The notes beneath the pieces were generated by a model. It saw nothing but the letters and a program-made list of their open reading frames with translations. It did no database searches and was not told where the DNA came from. Both the position numbers and the translations under genes were made by a program. DNA of 64,000 bases from Amanita rubescens (taxonomy: Eukaryota; Basidiomycota; Agaricomycetes; Agaricales; Amanitaceae), in assembly GCA_015039365.1 (NCBI GenBank), contig WION01000096.1:62001-126000 (forward strand), read 5' to 3'. Shown piece by piece: positions 42,788-54,527 of the stretch (position 1 is its first letter; each line of letters starts with the position of its first letter).

Positions 42788-45700
42788 TCCCACTACGTAA
42801 GTAGTGGGTTCAGTCAGATGAATGACTGAGGCCCAGCAGTCACCTGACATTTGTGATGGTCACAAATGAGTGACAAAATCCCCACTACATGGTATGATCG
42901 GAAAGAAACATTCTCAGCACTTTTCAACGACGTGATCGAATAAAGGCTCCACTCTACATCTGGCAGAGGTCTCCTGAAACATCCGGCAAATCCACAAGAC
43001 TAAAAGTAAAATCCACAGCTTCGTCGCTCTGAAAATGTATGAGCTGCTCATGAAGTCAGTGTGAGGTCGTGATCACAGCGCTTTCATCGTTTTGATCCAC
43101 ATCCATTTACGTCGCTCGCAACTCACACAGTTGTGATCGGATTGCTCCATTCATCGTTCCACAAAAAGCATCCTGCGCAGTTGTGATCACAGTGTAGTAA
43201 ATGTCTTGTGATGAATGCCTGATCGCTTTCAGTGAAGTTACTGCTAAGATCAACACGCTGCATGCGAAATTCATGAAAGAAGAACACTTACAGCCTTGTA
43301 AGCTCCGAGGGAGCATAAGGGCCGAAGGGCCGCGTGGACAAGGGGCATTAATATAAGTGGCAGTAGGAGCCATTTTGGTGCGTTATTTGACATACTTCCC
43401 ATTCTGACATTGCTTGATTACAAGTAATGTCTCAAACTCAAACCGTGCATTGCATGATGTTTGAAGAGGTCTGATGCCACTGTACACTACTGTACATCAG
43501 CAAAACAGCAACTTCCGCTTTCGCCGCTCTGGCCGCTTTTCAGAGCGGTCAAAGCCGCCAAAGCCGTAAAAGCGGCTGTCCGCTTTTTTAGGCAAGGTAC
43601 ACTGCTCCCAGAGCCGAATCAGTGGCTCTGAAAGCTATTTGATCGCTCTGAGAGTGGTTTTTCCAGCTTTCTTAAGCTTCACACAAAATCAAATGCAGCA
43701 AAAAAGCGGTTTTATTATTGATTGTAATGATGGGAGCCAACAGTAGTAATGTAGCAGGGGAGAGCGGGTGATAGGAATCGGAATCGGTGGTTCAAATGGT
43801 GCAAGAAACTTGGGTGGAATCAGGATCGACACATAGCAATGTAGTAGTACAGCTTGCAAGGAAAGTGATGATAACGAAACAGAGAACGGTTTGACAGCGG
43901 TTGACAGTGATGATAGCGAAACAGTGATGATTTTTGAGAACGGTTGATAGCGAAGTGATAGCAAAATAGCAATGGCTTGAGAGTGACTGATAGTGATTGA
44001 TTCCGGGCGCTCTTGAAAGCGAGAAATTGCAAATAACTATATAGCAACGTCAGGATGTGCTTGTAGAATAGTAATAAAATGGCACCGTCTTATTCAACAT
44101 TCGTGACAAAATCGCCGTCTGGAATCTGGATCAAGCTCCTTGTCCTCATCGTTGACAAGGGTGCTAGAGCTGGTGCCAGAGCGGTCTCTGGATTGGGGGA
44201 TAGCGTTGTTCTTTTCCCTGAGAAGGTGATTCTGCACTTTGGTGATGATGTTGACCCAGTGGGCGTTGCTCAAGTTGCGTAAAGAGGCAAAGACCGTAAC
44301 GTGTTGGACTTTCGCCTTCCTCGTGGTGCCGTCCATCCTCACCGTAATCCTCGTGTCACCATAGTTCTCAGACGAATGTTTGGTTTTTGCCATCTGAGAG
44401 CTCTCCTGATTCCCAGCGTTGAAGCGCGCAGCCAGCCAACGAACAGCCTGGCGGGCGCGCGATGTGAAACAGGCAAGATCAAATGCATGAGCAGCTGCAT
44501 GGTGCCATATGTTGTAAATGGGATGACGTGTGAGGCGAAGTGGCCAGGAGGCAAAAATTACCTTATCTTGATAATTGAGAGCGAGCAGTTGGTGACTTGC
44601 AACGCCTGACGAGGGGGCGGGACACGAAAATGAGTTTTGTTGTAAGATAAGTCATCAGGAACACAGAAAACCCCATATATGTGTGGACTTACTTCAGTGC
44701 AATTTCGCTTGCTGAGCGAGTTCAGCTGATCTTTTCGTCAACTGCAAGATAATGGTATGTCGAATGGTTTATGTGTGAGTAAATACAGCATATAGTTGTT
44801 ATACTGAGCTCTAGGAGGTGTCAGGAGAAGGTGTACTGTGAAGAAAGAGAGAACTCATCTTCGTGTCATGTATAACAGTCATAAACCTATCATGGACCAT
44901 TTTCTCAAGCGTGGAGTCGCTATATGTGCACCATTACTTACCCGTGATCCTTTTTGCATGGGACGAAAGAGAGAGAGACGGAGGAAGGGAAGGATAAAGT
45001 CCAGCATCTCGGAACGGTGATGTCACAGTCAGTTATTTGGTAGTGTTTGCATGTTCACCCAAAATTCTTCAAGTCCCAATCCCACCCGCCATTCAGCAGT
45101 GTGCAGGCAAAGCAACCGCATCATGGGTTTGCTTTCTTCATCTTCATCACAATTGAACCACTTTTTTTGTAGGCTCACAGGAGGTATTGAATGGCATGTC
45201 ATTCTGCAGAAATGAAACGAAGACAAGGCAACATCAGCTGGCCAACAAACTGATCAGTAAGTACTCGTCATCATCCGCACCTATCCGTTCTATGGTCATC
45301 AGTCATGATAGGTTTTTTGGCTGGGCGAAGAACGCATGGGATGGAGAGTCGGGAGGCATTGCTCACTCAAAGCTGTCGTGTCCGACCCGGAGATGAGTTA
45401 TCATAACGACCTGCCTTTGCTATATCAGCAACGCCAGCGTCAGAGCCACATGGATTGCGTATTTTTGACACCCAGAGCATGATTTGTCCAACATTTCTAG
45501 ACTCCCACCAATGACAACCTCCACATACTCCCAAAGAAAAGCCCACAATTGTATGTCTATTCTGTTTCTTCCTGTATGTGTGTTGTATAATGCGATACTC
45601 TCCCTTGCCCGTGGAGTTCGTGGGGTATGTGACCTGAACCCATTCTACAACTACGCGAAGAAAGAAACACATGGAGTCACCTGCGGAATCCTTCCTTCCG

Positions 45701-46438
45701 AACATCCCAACTTCTCACCAGACATCCATTGCCTGCCAATGCTCCTCTTCCTACGTGGCCCACCAAGAGTCGCACCAAACGCGAGGATCTGCGAGAGTCT
45801 CTTACCTCCCCAACGGACCCAAGTTGTGGCACAATTGCACTTAATTCGGGTCAACAATGCTTCCACATAACCTTTCTCATTGACACAGCAGTAGACATAG
45901 AGGTAGACGAATAATGAACTTGTTGATCATGATATTCCTCAGACCCCAAACACTACATTGACCCAATCCAGTACCCTAAGCCCTAAGCAGACAAGTTGAT
46001 AGGTGAGTGAGCAGAAACCGAGTGAAGAAACCACGCTGCGATGCGGAACAGGCAGTGTGAGCAATGATTTTTCCGTTGAGGCCCTGCAGCGAGAATCAGT
46101 GAGCAGTAGAATGGCTTGGTGGATTGTGGTCAACAGCGAGCGGGACAGAGGGGAAGGGGTGGGCCCGGAGTTGGCAGGGTGCTGATGAGTGTTAGGCTGG
46201 GAGTTGGAGTGAAAGTGGGCACTCACTGCCACACCTAAAGTCGCGAGCGATCACCACCAGAGCTGGAGCAGCCGAAGTGGTCATGGCCTGAGCCAGGAGC
46301 TACAAAAGATGACGTCTGCAGAGCTGGAGCAGATGAAGCGTTGTTTGTCGGAGCATGGAGTGATCGAAGCGGAAACTCCCGTTTTGCTGATGTAGGGACT
46401 TGAAGTATCTCCTGAGTCCTGCTTGGGAGCGTAGAAAT
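42788..46438. other. Low-repeat region without a recognisable gene
   Basis: The least repetitive stretch of the right half. At 43505-43590 there is a GC-rich cluster of CCGCTTT/AGAGCGG motifs. At 43820-44000 there are GATAGCGAAACAGTGATGA repeats. An unrecognised minus-strand frame of 99 residues (44094-44393, MAKTKHSSENYGDTRITVRM) has protein-like composition and is the best small-gene candidate, but I cannot assign it. Frames at 45367-45870 overlap on both strands and I would not call either. Confidence 0.35.
44094..44393 (-). CDS. Possible small gene or first exon, unknown
   Basis: The ATG at 44393 gives 99 codons with KVQHVTVFASLRNLSNAHWV, IITKVQNHLLREKNNAIPQS and a Ser/Asp-rich end. Composition is protein-like and not low complexity. 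No family recognised. It could be an exon or a chance frame. Confidence 0.2.
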   Translation of the reverse strand: MAKTKHSSENYGDTRITVRMDGTTRKAKVQHVTVFASLRNLSNAHWVNIITKVQNHLLREKNNAIPQSRDRSGTSSSTLVNDEDKELDPDSRRRFCHEC

Positions 46439-47263
46439 TAGTGTTTACAGGTCATGTCACAATAACCAGAAAATAACTGTAACCTGACCTAACCGCTACC
46501 AGTTATAACCTGACCATTGGTCACAGTTATACCAGTCAGTGATCAGTTACAGTTACAGTTATGGCAAATGGCTCAATTGGTATAACTGGTCTATAACTGG
46601 TCATGACTGGTTATGATGACCAACTTGAAATGGGTTATTTGTTGTGAACTACACTGTCTATATTATCTTGAATTACCCTATGTCTTGAGCTCTAAAAGTG
46701 ATACAACTCCAACTTACCCATGTATTTAAAAAGAATTTTTGAAAAAGATGACTACATGACCACTATACCTCCCAATTCTCTACCTCACAATCTTCAGAGA
46801 AATAGCAAAATACTCTGCCAATAATGACACTGCAATTGGCAGAGCATTTTCTATTTTTATTTTGCAGATTATCATATACATGCCACCACCCACCATCAGA
46901 AAAAATAGCAAAATACTCTGCCAATGACAACACTGCAATTAGTGGAGCATTTTCTATGTCTATTTGCAAATTATCCTATACATACATGCCACTAACCCTC
47001 AGAAAGAATAGCAAAATACTCTGCTGGTGATGAGACTAAAATTGGTGGAGCATTTTCAATTTCTATTTGCAGATTTTTAACTGGTCATGACCGGTTATGA
47101 ACTGGTCATAACTGGTTATGCAAGGTTAACCTGACCAGTTGTGACCGGTTACAACTGGTCAGGTTACAGTTACTAGGTTTAGGGGTCATTCAATAACTGG
47201 TTACAGTCACAGTTATTCAAAATTTGGGCAAATAACCTAACCTGACCTGACCTGTAAACACTA
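46439..47263. mobile_element. hAT-like non-autonomous element D (825 bp)
   Basis: TAGTGTTTACAGGTCATGTC at the left; reverse complement of the right end is TAGTGTTTACAGGTCAGGTC. A perfect 8-bp duplication GTAGAAAT lies at 46431-46438 and 47264-47271. Both subterminal regions are packed with ACTGGTTA/ACCGGTTA motifs. The centre holds three hairpin repeats (46800-47075). Confidence 0.88.
46800..47075. repeat. Three tandem hairpin units inside element D
   Basis: Each unit reads AGCAAAATACTCTGCCAAT...ATTGGCAGAGCATTTTCTAT, so ACTCTGCCAAT faces ATTGGCAGAGC. Copies begin near 46805, 46907 and 47009. The same unit type forms the array in element C (57433-57890). Confidence 0.75.
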
Positions 47264-47435
47264 GTAGAAATGGGTATAGACAATGTTTAAATGTTTATTA
47301 TACAAATTTTATCATTCTTCCACATAGCGGGACCTGCGGCACTCGTGCCGCCATCAATAAGTTTATTATTTAGATTATTTTGCTGAGCTATATAGGTATG
47401 GGTGCCATGTCACATGTTACTGTGACACTTAAGCC

Positions 47436-48392
47436 AAGACCCCTTGGGGGGGAGGGGTTGAGTGAGGGTCAGAGCCAGGGGTAGGGGTTGAGAGGGGGTC
47501 AGACCCATGCAACCCCTACCCCTACCTAGTGTTTTAAAGTCCGGTTCAGTCCGGTCTTTTTTCCATTTTTGGAAAGACCAGACCAAGACCGGTCTTTTGA
47601 ATTTTGAGATTTGGAAAGACCAGACCGAAACCGGAAAAAACCGGTCTTGCGGTCTTGCAAGTGAGTTGGCAACCAGTTGCAACCGGTCGCAACCGGTTTT
47701 CACCCTCGACACTTATGTAATAGTGAAAAAATTGAACTTTGTTAAAAATATAAGTACATAACATTCTAAAGTGAGAAAAAGTGATGTTGTGGGCATTAGA
47801 TAATATGTTATTCTTCAAGATCTGACTATTGCTACACTAATGCAAGGTGTTGAATGGGTGGATGCGTAAATGGGTGCTTGGATGACGTTACTAAAATTAG
47901 AATTGTTTCTAATTTTAGCAATGTCATCCAAGGTGACACTCGCCAATCCACCCCTCGTCGCTAAAGTTCAAGAACAAAAATGTCATTAATATATTATAAT
48001 AATCATTGTAAAGGGTCTGAGCTATGTTGTAGGGATTGGATATGTTACTTTTCAACAATGACATTGGAAATTGTTTCTAAAATTAGCAATGTCATCCGAG
48101 TTGCCACTGGCCAATCCACCCCTCCACCCCTCTCAACGGTCACCATCAAAGACCAGTTGTGACCAGTTGTGACCGGTTTTCAACCGGTCTTTGATTCTAG
48201 CCCAAAGGCCCAGACCGCAATTGGGCAGAAGTCAAATCTACCAAAACCGGCAACCACGGTTCAGTTGCAACCAGTAACGGTCCAGTCCGGTTGCCGGTTT
48301 TTTACCGGTTGCACAACTGGACTTTAAAACACTACCCCTACCCCTGGCTGACCCCTCCCAAAACCCCCAGGGTTGGGCCAACCCCTGGCAAT
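47436..48392. repeat. G/C-run repeat split by element A
   Basis: 47436-47526 (CCCCTTGGGGG, GGGGTAGGGG and CCCCTACC runs) and 48335-48392 (CCCCTACCCCTGG to CCAACCCCTGG) are two halves of one G/C-run element interrupted by the hAT-like element A. Confidence 0.6.
47527..48334. mobile_element. hAT-like non-autonomous element A (808 bp)
   Basis: Starts TAGTGTTTTAAAGTCCGGTT and ends ACTTTAAAACACTA. The 8-bp flanks CCCCTACC (47519-47526 and 48335-48342) match, although the target is itself CCCCTA-periodic. ACCGGT, AACCGGTC and TTGCAACCGGT motifs crowd both ends. It is nearly identical to element B (52076-52883) in the opposite orientation. Confidence 0.88.
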
Positions 48393-48394
48393 CA

Positions 48395-48850
48395 CTACAC
48401 AGAGACAGTGTTGGAGGTGTAGGGAAAGGTGGTCATAGTGCTAGTTTATATATTCTGGGGTGATAATGTGTCAAAATGCTCTAGCGGATCTGTTAATGAA
48501 CCACATGCCACACTGACTTCACCATTGGATTCAGCGACCTCAGAAACCCCAGAAACAGTTCAGAGGTGTAGGAAAAGGTGGTCATAGTGCTAGTGTATAT
48601 ATCAACAATAGAACCGGTCAGGACCGGTCATAACCAGTTGTAACTGGGGTTTTTGAGGTCACTGAATCTGATGGTGAAGTCAGTGTGGCACAAAATTCAT
48701 TAACAGATTTGCTAGAGCATTTTGACTCTTTTTGAGACATTAGATCCAAACTTAGTATGACTTGCCAGCACTATGACCAGCTGTCCCTATCTTTCCAACA
48801 TTGTTTCTGGGGTTCCTGAGGTCACTGAATCCAATGGTGAAGTTGGTGTG
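48395..48850. repeat. Nested inverted/direct repeat block
   Basis: Arms of about 80 bp at 48471-48550 and 48645-48726 are inverted copies (CAAAATGCTCTAGC...CACACTGACTTCACCAT...GACCTCA). GGTGTAGG(G/A)AAAGGTGGTC is directly repeated at about 48415 and 48567. A further copy of the TTCACCATTGGATTCA unit, inverted, lies near 48815-48845, and another near 41867-41900. Confidence 0.65.
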
Positions 48851-51800
48851 GCCATCTGCTTCTTGACCTCTTACCATGACCACCCCTTTTTCTCGCTCGT
48901 CTTTGTGGGCCTCTGGGCCCACTACGGGCTTTGCTTATCAGCGTTTATTGGTCCTTGTGGAAATCTTGTACGTACTGGTGCCTTTGAGCACCATTTTTGT
49001 TAGGCAATGGCGCAGATACTTTTACAGATACTGTCCACTGTATCTGTATCTGTCCCTTCAAAGGTAAGTATCTGTGCAGTCACAGATAATCCATGGATAA
49101 TCCACAGATACATCCACAGATTACCCAAGGGTTTATAGCCATTCAGCAAGTTTGTACCTAGACTAGTAGTAAGCTATGTCGTAGTAGTTTAAGTGTTCAG
49201 ACAGTATTTAGTTAACTCTATCTCAACCTACACATCATCTAAATGTGCCACTGCTTCTACATCTTCATTTCTTACAATGACCATAAGCTCAAACATACTG
49301 GAAGTGCATGTGTTGACTTAACTGAAAGCCAACTATGGGTTAGGGAAAGCACAAGATGCCCACAGCTGAAAAGCCTGCTGTTTCACACCCTTCAGACAGA
49401 ATAATAAAGTAGTTATTTATACCCATGACAACCCTTATGTCAATCATGGGTCTGGGCCAGGACCACTGCACATGGCATCCTGTTAACATCCTGGAGAAGG
49501 ACAGAAATTATATCAGTACCTATGGCATGAATGCCATCCATCTGTGATAGCTCAAGGATGAGAAGATGGTTAGCACTATCAATGGTTTTAACCTTGAGAC
49601 TGAGCCAGATGACAAAGCTGAGATTCATCTTCAGCAGTTATTGGAAGACAAGAATTTTGAATGGTGTACTATGGCATGATCACCACCACTTCCCTTGCAA
49701 ATGATGCACATGAGATTGGCTGTATCATTCATAGCTTAAGACACTTTTGCAAAATTCTGGTGGTGGAACCATGGAATTTGGTTCAAGATTCGGAAAACTA
49801 ACAATGCTGGAAGATGTGCAGCTGGTAGATCTTTGAGAAGCTATCCCTCAGCTTAACAGCTTCAACAAGAAAACAATGCTTCTGTCATGCATGCACTTGT
49901 GCAGCTACAGCCAGGCTCAGGTCACCCAGGCCATATATAGGCACCCTACTAACAAAGCTAGGAAATGTGAAGAGAGTTAGCAGTTAGGGTGATCTCTGTG
50001 CTTTTAGCATGAGATTTGAGGTTAACAGATAGTCACAGATTACAGATACCTCTGACCAGTGAGCAGAAGAATTGGCATCATTGATGCCAATTCTTCTGCT
50101 CTTGTGGGAATGGACGAAGGTCCTACTGTGATTGGACAGCCAATTATTCAACAAATAACCAAGGCCAACATTGATGCTGACTTATTCCACAACTCACAGA
50201 CTTCAGTGTACCCTGACAACTCAAAGGTATCCTCTCCTTTGATTGCTGCACATATTGCTTTAGTGAGGGTATTAGTCTGCTCCTCTGTAAGATGTGCATC
50301 AAGTATAACCTTTGCTATCATAAATTCTGCTCAAGAACAAAAGGGGTGCCACAGGTTTTGATTAGAAGGCAAGAGAAATTCTGGGCCAGACCTCCAACAG
50401 TAGTCCTGGTAATCAGTTATTGTTGGTGAGCGACAGCTATGCAGGTGGAACTCTGTTTTAATGTTGTGTTTGTCATTGGCTGGGGTGGTTATCCCTTGTT
50501 CAGATCATCAGTTACAACAATTTGAGTTGGAAATCAATGAAATACATACCTGATTCCAAGTCATGATCATCAGAAATACTAGTCAATGATGGCCCAGGTC
50601 CTATATCCAAATCATTGGAAGAAGCCAGTCTTAGCGGATTAGTGCCATCTGTAGCCTGCCATAAACAACTTAGCATGATAAGTGATTAGATATTTTATCA
50701 CTCACCTAGGTTTTGCTAGGGCGGAAGCAGGGTGACAGCCTGTAATCCTATAGACTATAGTAGTGCCATAGGTGCAAAATGGTCAACATATAATGTCACT
50801 GGCAAAATAAGTAATGCACCTTGAATATGCACCCCTCTGATGCTGCTTTGCCCATAAATCCCTCTTAACCTCTTCATTGGCCTGTTTCTGTAGTTGTTTA
50901 TTCTGGCATTTTGATTTGTGATTTGATAGGCCACAGATGTGATAGGATTGTTGGCAATATGGGCAAGGTACCTTCTGATTGTTGCCTTTATTCTGCAGGT
51001 TGCATGATTTTGAGGGTGAAGTGTGTGCCATAGTAAGTGAAGCTGGCCAAGGTAGGTACAGCTGATTGTACAGATAATGATTGGAGAGGACTCTAGTAAC
51101 AAGTGACAATGGATGCTTGATGGCAAGAATAGCTTGATATATTTATTGACTAAAATCAGTTGAGAAGTCAGTGAGATACAAGCATGAGCAGATAATGTAC
51201 ATACCAGGTAGACAACATGGACAGATGAAAGTGGCACATTCATGAGAATGTCTGCTGTAACACAACAATATTGCTGTTTTATCACCTGAATGACTTGCCT
51301 GCACCCCAACAGACTGCACATTGCAGAGCATGTATACACAGTTATAACTATTCATTAAAGTCCTATCACAATCAACTCCTCAAATCACAAGTTGATTATG
51401 ACCGCTGCTTGCAATTGTGATCCAATCATTATTGATTTATTATTAATTGTGATGCCATTACAAGTGCTGACTAATCATAATCACCTGGGAAGTTTTCCAA
51501 CACTCCTGAAGGCAAAATACCTGAATGCCCAGTGCAAGTCACAGTTGACACCACATTTCATTTAGTAGAAAGTGGGAAGGAGCTGTAAATATAGCACAAG
51601 TAAATAAGAATCACATTTTTATAAGACATGTGATGTTTTGATTTGCTGTTGGACTTCACGCAGATCTGAAGCAAGGTTGGTGGTGCCAATGCAGGCAGCG
51701 CTTCCCAAGTATATAATCATGTCTAATTAGCAAGATACATTTTTCCTGATGAAGTACCCAAAGCCTCTCAAAACCAGGAAAGCAACTTGAAGGTGTGGGC

Positions 51801-52004
51801 CACCAAGTGGCAGATCTGAGGCCAGATTTTTTATTTTTTAATTTATGTAGTTAATAATAGATCTAAGATAGGGTGTGGCTGGGCACATTCTGGACATATA
51901 ACCTAAACAGGCTCTATTTCCTTGTTTGATATGGTTTTTATTTTTCCAGTGAATTTCCCTGATTTGTTATATGGACAAAGCCCCAGGAACTTGGCCAATT
52001 CATC
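48851..52004. other. No supported gene; short repeats only
   Basis: CAGATA/CACAGAT-rich short repeats occur at 49010-49125 and again at 50020-50055, perhaps the ends of an old element. A 41-bp perfect palindrome lies at 50061-50101. A minus-strand frame near 50783-51339 is low in coding character. Confidence 0.4.
50061..50101. repeat. Perfect 41-bp palindrome (20-bp arms, 1-base spacer)
   Basis: GAGCAGAAGAATTGGCATCA, then T, then TGATGCCAATTCTTCTGCTC. All 20 pairs match. Confidence 0.9.
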
Positions 52005-52955
52005 TAGTGTTTAAAGGTCCGGTCATGAGAACCAGAAAAAAACTGGAACTGGACCAAACTGCAACCGGTTGTGACTAGTGTTTTAAAGTCCAGTTGTGCA
52101 ACCGGTAAAAAACCGGCAACCGGACTGGACCGTTACCGGTTGCAACTGAACCGCGGTTGCCGGTTTTGGTAGATTTGACTTCTGCCCGATTGCGGTCTGG
52201 GCCTTTGGGCTAGAATCAAAGACCGGTTGAAAACCGGTCACAACTGGTCACAACTGGTCTTTGATGGTGACCGTTGAGAGGGGTGGAGGGGTGGATTGGC
52301 CAGTGGCAACTCGGATGACATTGCTAATTTTAGAAACAATTTCCAATGTCATTGTTGAAAAGTAACATATCCAATCCCTACAACATAGCTCAGACCCTTT
52401 ACAATGATTATTATAATATATTAATGACATTTTTGTTCTTGAACTTTAGCGACGAGGGGTGGATTGGCGAGTGTCACCTTGGATGACATTGCTAAAATTA
52501 GAAACAATTCTAATTTTAGTAACGTCATCCAAGCACCCATTTACGCATCCACCCATTCAACACCTTGCATTAGTGTAGCAATAGTCAGATCTTGAAGAAT
52601 AACATAGTATCTAATGCCCACAACATCACTTTTTCTCACTTTAGAATGTTATGTACTTATATTTTTAACAAAGTTCAATTTTTTCACTATTACATAAGTG
52701 TCGAGGGTGAAAACCGGTTGCGACCGGTTGCAACTGGTTGCCAACTCACTTGCAAGACCGCAAGACCGGTTTTTTCCGGTTTCGGTCTGGTCTTTCCAAA
52801 TCTCAAAATTCAAAAGACCGGTCTTGGTCCGGTCTTTCCAAAAATGGAAAAAAGACCGGACTGAACCGGACTTTAAAACACTAGTTGTGACTGAACCACT
52901 GCCATTGGTCACAGTTTGGTCAGTTGGGAAGCAGTTGCAGTTACGGTTTTGGTGC
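52005..52955. mobile_element. Remnant H of the hAT-like family, host of element B
   Basis: Begins TAGTGTTTAAAGGTCCGGTC with ACCGGTT-type motifs. It is split by element B and resumes as GTTGTGACTGAACC to about 52955. No matching right end was found. Confidence 0.55.
52076..52883. mobile_element. hAT-like non-autonomous element B (808 bp)
   Basis: TAGTGTTTTAAAGTCCAGTT at the left, ACTTTAAAACACTA at the right, perfect 8-bp duplication GTTGTGAC (52068-52075 and 52884-52891). Same length as element A and almost the same sequence in inverse orientation; no transposase gene. Confidence 0.92.
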
Positions 52956-53166
52956 ACCTGCGGCTCATGTTCACAAGTATAGGCTATATACATACCAGCA
53001 GTGTTACCAGAGGTACTAGTTTTCTCACAATTTAGGTGTCAAGTGGAAATGTGACAATGGCAATGTGGCCACTGCTAATGCTGGCTTCCACATAGCATTG
53101 TGATATATGTATGACTCAGCCTAATCACATTGATTTTTCCATATATTTTAAGACTTTTGAAATTTA

Positions 53167-53789
53167 TGATGAAGTTGGGTTCTCCTCAGAGTCATGGAGT
53201 CCAACGCAGCAGCGCAGCGCATGTGACTGAGTAAGGAGCCTACTTACTAAGAAGGTAGGAGTGTGTGGGGGACTTTATAGGAGCTGAGGCTCAACTATAA
53301 GATGTGGAGATGAGAGTAAGAAGTTAGGAGGATACGACAAATTGTCCCTCCTTATATATTGTCTGAGATACAAATAAGTGTAAACTATGCTATCTACGGA
53401 CCTTATCCTATTGGATGATAAGGTGTGTATTGTATTACACAGCTATCGTCATATAGACTCATCATATGACAATATGTGAGTCATAACGTATCATATGATC
53501 TATTCCTAGTCATAATGATTGACAGAAATTATAGGGTTCTGTCATATCTGACATATTGCTGTATGACAGATATTATAGAGTTCATTCTTGACAGATTGCT
53601 GTAGAATGACGATATATGATTCATAAGGAATCATATCTAGTAACTATGACGCAAGTGTATTTATATCTACTTAATCTATACTAAAGGAGATAGATAAGAT
53701 AAGATAATATGATAAAGATAATATGATAAGATAAGAAAATATCTACGATATATTATCATTATAATATATGGTTTTATATATTTTCATCA
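53167..53789 (-). repeat. Solo LTR of a second LTR family (623 bp)
   Basis: TGATGAAGTT... to ...TTTTCATCA on the plus strand with a perfect 5-bp duplication ATTTA (53162-53166 and 53790-53794). It is an inverted copy of the LTR at 54625-55261. A TATATAAGGAGGGACAA-type promoter-like box is conserved in both copies. Confidence 0.88.
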
Positions 53790-53794
53790 ATTTA

Positions 53795-54522
53795 GTCTTG
53801 TTTGGCATGTTCATTCCTGCACATTTGAGATGCCACAATTTTTTAGGCATTTTTTTGCAGATTGTTTGAGGCATGTCACAAACATGTCACACACCCCTGT
53901 CACACATGTCCATTCTCAAACATCCTAACAAATGTGGTGAAAGAAGCTGAATATTCTCCATTTTCCACCAAACATATAAACAAATATAAACAAATACAAA
54001 TATTAGCACTACATAATTTTTGGGTATTTTTCAACATTTTTTTAGATTTTTTAAGAGGGTTTTGGTGCTTTCAGCACTGTTTCTAGAGGTATTTAAACAT
54101 CAGAAGTGGAGCCCACAGCACCTACCACTTTCAAATATATGTAAATATATACAAACAAGCTCAAAATAGCAATACTACATGTCTTTCTACTGTATTTATG
54201 CATAGTCTGATTAAACTCTTATTAAACTCCCATAGGATGAGTCCTATTCACTCCTATTAAAGTCCAATAACTCCAATAGGACTCTCATTGGAATGAAGTA
54301 GGATTTCTCAGCCAAAATGGCTGACAACCATATGTATCAGAATCCTATAGGATTCCTATGGGTAAGGGGGGGGGAGTGTAATGACCTCCATAATTAAAGT
54401 GTTAATACATATTAGTTGTCCCACAGTTCCAACAAGACATTCAACTGAGTTGGGGCACTCGAGGGAGCAACTAGTATGTGGCTGATGCTCCCAAGGCTCA
54501 ATATTGGCCTGTGCTCTCACAT
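53795..54522. other. No recognisable gene
   Basis: AT-rich. Near 54200-54300 short inverted segments (AGTCCTATT / AATAGGACT) are visible. Nothing coding. Confidence 0.4.
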
Positions 54523-54527
54523 CTATT

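Noticed and set aside
43689..44050. Minus-strand Ser/Leu-rich frames as a membrane protein
   Set aside because: They follow GATAGCGAAACAGTGATGA repeats in more than one frame.
45367..45870. Overlapping frames on both strands as genes
   Set aside because: Neither strand shows a recognisable domain, start context or splice pattern that would favour it.
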